64,000 bases of DNA from Atrichornis clamosus (taxonomy: Eukaryota; Chordata; Aves; Passeriformes; Menuridae): positions 115,069 through 179,068 of the forward strand of contig WBMZ01003022.1 of the NCBI GenBank assembly GCA_013400975.1. The letters run 5' to 3'. The notes beneath the pieces are model-generated. The model was not told the DNA's origin, ran no database searches, and saw only the letters and a list, made by a program, of their open reading frames with translations. Shown in pieces: positions 61,201-64,000 of this stretch. Numbering within the stretch: the first letter of the stretch is position 1; every line of letters begins with the position of its first letter. The translations under genes were made by a program, and so were the position numbers.

Positions 61201-61999
61201 ATCCTGGATACCTCAGGGTGGGAAACATTATTTTCGTGATACAAAAAATTGCTGCCAACTATTGTCAGTTATTTTCCCTCTCCTCCCTTTCTTCAAACTG
61301 CAGTTAATCCTCCACATCATTTCCTACATCCATCCATTCCCTCTTCCTGCCCTGAGGATAAATGTCTCAATCTGCTTCTAATCATTCATCATCAAACACC
61401 TTCGCTTGGCTATTTTGTACCAAACCGTCCCCTACACAAAATGATTTTATCCAATTTTTCACTTTTACTCAAGACTTCATTGACATCGACTGCTATTTCT
61501 CTATCCACATTTTATAGGCCCAAGTAAAGCTATGAACAGTAAAAAATTGAATTATGTTTTGTTCTCTCAATTTACTACTCAAAATGGCGACCAGAACTTT
61601 GAAGTAAGCAAATTCAATGGATTGGTGCTTTTTTCCCCCTCCATCCCTAACATCTCTGCCAGTTTCAGAAATGGTGGCAGACACCCATGTATGGGGAAAT
61701 CAGGGAAAAATACAAGCAGCACAGTTTTAGAGAGAATGGTAAGTGATGGTGAGATGAGATGCAAAGGGCTTTTGCTGAGATCCTAAAATTATACTGAGGT
61801 CCCACTGACCTCTGATGCTCTGATGTTAACAGCAGATTACTGGGGGTAAGGGATGAATTCTGAGCCCCTTCCACTGGTGCCTCCTGTCAGCTGCATGGCA
61901 GCGGTGGCAAAGCTGGTCCACTTCTCTCAATCTGCCACACCTATCAACCAGCACTTTAGCAAATTCAACTCCAGCTGCCTTTTTTTCTATCTCTTTCAG
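58208..61999. other. Unique AT-rich DNA, no gene recognised
   Basis: Single-copy sequence without an assignable repeat. Overlapping short frames around 61249-61874 on both strands look like no known protein. A pyrimidine-rich tract ending in CTCTTTCAG (61991-61999) resembles a splice acceptor. Confidence 0.55.
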
Positions 62000-62155
62000 A
62001 TACTCAAAAATTATGAAGCAACTTTAGACAGCATTTTCCATATAAACCATGCCCATGACCACTTCATGGAATTAATACAATCCAATGACCAATCCTCAGC
62101 CCTGCACAAACTACAGAGAACAGTAGAAAGACACGTGGCCATGTCATGCCATTGA
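62000..62155 (+). other. Weak candidate 3' coding exon
   Basis: After the acceptor-like tract ending at 61999, a frame stays open for 51 codons to a TGA at 62153-62155. It forms the end of a 100-codon ATG frame beginning at 61853. The predicted peptide is polar and histidine-rich but matches nothing I know. No AATAAA signal follows at a suitable distance. Such combinations arise by chance at this scale; I list it because nothing else exon-like is found in this part of the window. Confidence 0.12.
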
Positions 62156-64000
62156 TTTTTAAAATGAACTCCCAACTGGAGTCAATAATGATATATGCTT
62201 AAAAATCAATGACATGCCTACTACGTGGTGATTAAATCTGTAAAATGAAGAAAATCCATTAAAACTTTGATACTTAAACACTCCCAAGTCACTCGCATCT
62301 CTGTTTCTGAAATCCATCTTGATTGCATGCCAAGACAATACATTTGACTCAAATGCAGCAGTAGGAATTCGTATTACAGCTCTCAAAAAATCCCCTAAAG
62401 CAATTTTTAGCAAAACCTGCAACATAAAAAGGCAGTGTGAAAAGTGGCCTCAAAGTGCCTCAAGGCCACCATTCATACTTTTAAAGAAAACTATTGTTGC
62501 AATGTTGAAATGTAAGGGCAGATGACGTCTGCAGTGATTTCTCAGGCTGAAATTGTTGACTGATTAGTATTAGTAGCATCTCTCTGTCTAATCATCCATT
62601 TTTTATTTCATCATAAAAATTCACAGCAACCTTTGGCCTTCTCCCAGGAGGTTGTTAGTACAAATTGTTGATATTAGACTGAAATGGCACACAAAAACTT
62701 TGTCACTGAGGTAAAACCAGGTCCTGGCTACACCATGTGCAGGAAAGCAGCACTGAGAAACACTGGATATTAGCCAAAATTAAGACATGGAGTGGTTTGT
62801 ACTGATGTCCCAATGCTTAAAAAGAGAAACAATCTTTAGTTTCAGGTTCTGCAGCTGTCAAGGATGAAAGCGAGATAAACTGGACTACTGCTTTGGTCCA
62901 GATGGCAGTCTCTGTTCCTGTGGTCTTTGGAACATCACTGAAAATGATACTGCATTGTTCTGTTCTTAATCAAAATGCAGGTAAAAAGCACAGCACAACA
63001 GTGATTTGTGTACAGTACAGCACCTGTATACAGTAACCCTCAATTACCATTTATCTCTGGTTCTTCCAGGTGCAGTCAGTAGCAAAAAGAACCATTTTCA
63101 ATTATCCATGGATTCCTCTTTAAAGGTTAAATACCACTACCCATGTCCCCACACAGAAGTGTGGGAAACCTTGATAACTTCGCTTGAGAAATCTCTATAG
63201 GAAACACTTCCTTACTGAATTCTAGGGTTGCTTTACTGAATTGCAGGGTTTAAAACACTGAGAATTCTGCTGGTAGGTGGGGAAAGAAGAAACATGAGGA
63301 AAAAGAGAGGAAAATTAGTAAGTAGTAGATCAGTCTTTCAAGTGAGATTCCAATCCCCAAAGGCATGTGACAGTTGTCTTTAGCTTCACCTCTCCTCCTA
63401 TGACTTCAGGTGGTTGATGATGCAAAACTTACCAGAGTTAGTTACTCTTCACCACTTTTTCCATGCACATACAGGTTGGCAGAAGCCGAAACTGTTGGAG
63501 AAGCCCAGAATTTCAGCAGATAACTCTGGCCCTAAGGGAAGTGCAACTTGGGCAGCTCCTTTATCACATCACGTAGGGAGTCACCTATGGGACTGAACAA
63601 CCATGACAGAACAGCTAGGATACACCTTTATTTGTAGATCTAACCCTGTACTCCAGAGAATACTTGAGTATTTTACTAGACTTTATCCTAAACTCCAAGC
63701 TACCTCACCACTTTGCCCTCTCCTGTCAGGATGGAAAACATAGCAGTTTCTGGAAAGTGGTGGGTTTGCATTTCTTAGTGAATTTTTTCTTTCTTTTTTC
63801 CAGTCGTTTACCAGGGAAACAACTGGCAGAAGCGGGGGTGTAGCCCCATATGTAAATTACAGGTGATCAAGGCACAAAGGAATAGTTGATCTCCCTGGCT
63901 GAGTCTTTGATATGGTTTTGAAAAAAAACACAAAGGGAGGTGGAGAACGGTGTGTTCGTGTGGGGGGCTGGGGGAAGAGCCAGGAAGGAGCCTCTGGGAC
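62156..64000. other. Unique DNA to the window end, no gene recognised
   Basis: No repeat could be assigned. A pyrimidine tract followed by CCAG at about 63786-63804 is acceptor-like but leads into no long open frame. The last 150 bases become G-rich (GGGGGGCTGGGGGAAG near 63962-63977). Confidence 0.55.

Noticed and set aside
1..64000. tRNA genes, CRISPR arrays, bacterial operons or phage genes
   Set aside because: No good B-box (GGTTCRANNCC) in a cloverleaf context, no regularly spaced repeats, and no bacterial-type gene organisation were seen on either strand.

Overview
This window looks like a gene-free piece of a bird chromosome: an intergenic desert or the inside of a very large intron. 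The evidence is the repeat content. There are several 5'-truncated CR1 LINEs with the avian-type 3' end (a 'ggtcccttccaaccc' block followed by 'attctatgattctat'), one solo LTR of an endogenous retrovirus, three decayed MIR-like SINE remnants and generally AT-rich sequence. No bacterial or phage organisation is visible: no long ORFs, no ribosome-binding sites in register, no operons. I found no convincing protein-coding exon. The longest open frames are about 135-156 codons, have no recognisable domain, and several sit in low-complexity DNA.

Layout. 1-3054 is unremarkable unique sequence. 3055-3661 is a solo LTR with TG...CA ends, an exact 6-bp target duplication (CTCAGA), four inverted CCAAT motifs, a TATA-like box and an AATAAA signal. 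3668-13108 is unique DNA with two short CR1 tails (7221-7346 plus, 8768-8870 minus), a possible ancient palindromic-repeat half (9751-9793) and a possible non-coding exon (11433-11575). A compound AT/GATA microsatellite lies at 13109-13203 and a CR1 tail at 13449-13556. 17731-17820 is a degenerate palindromic ancient repeat and 18222-18330 a MIR-like fragment. CR1 tails follow at 22691-22712, 29050-29203 (a different subfamily), 30333-30600 (minus), 35601-35630 and 44098-44312. There is a long bulged stem-loop at 28749-28795 and a perfect 27-bp palindrome at 38651-38677.

The most structured stretch is 52050-57120. It holds the wreckage of ancient CR1/L3-type LINE reverse transcriptase genes, all on the plus strand. 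One old copy (52050-52640 and 53226-53460) appears to be split by a younger CR1 fragment (about 52800-53225). A second old copy lies at 55880-57120. Between them is a 230-bp T/G-rich low-complexity tract (55140-55370). 57121-64000 is unique DNA with one more MIR-like fragment.

No genes work together here. The window records successive retroelement insertions of very different ages. I did not find a new biological system. The observations most worth a second look are the CCAAT-rich solo LTR, the nested LINEs, the stem-loop at 28749-28795, the ancient repeats that may have been kept for regulatory use, and the exon-like segment at 11433-11575. All family assignments come from recognising sequence patterns by eye, without database searches.
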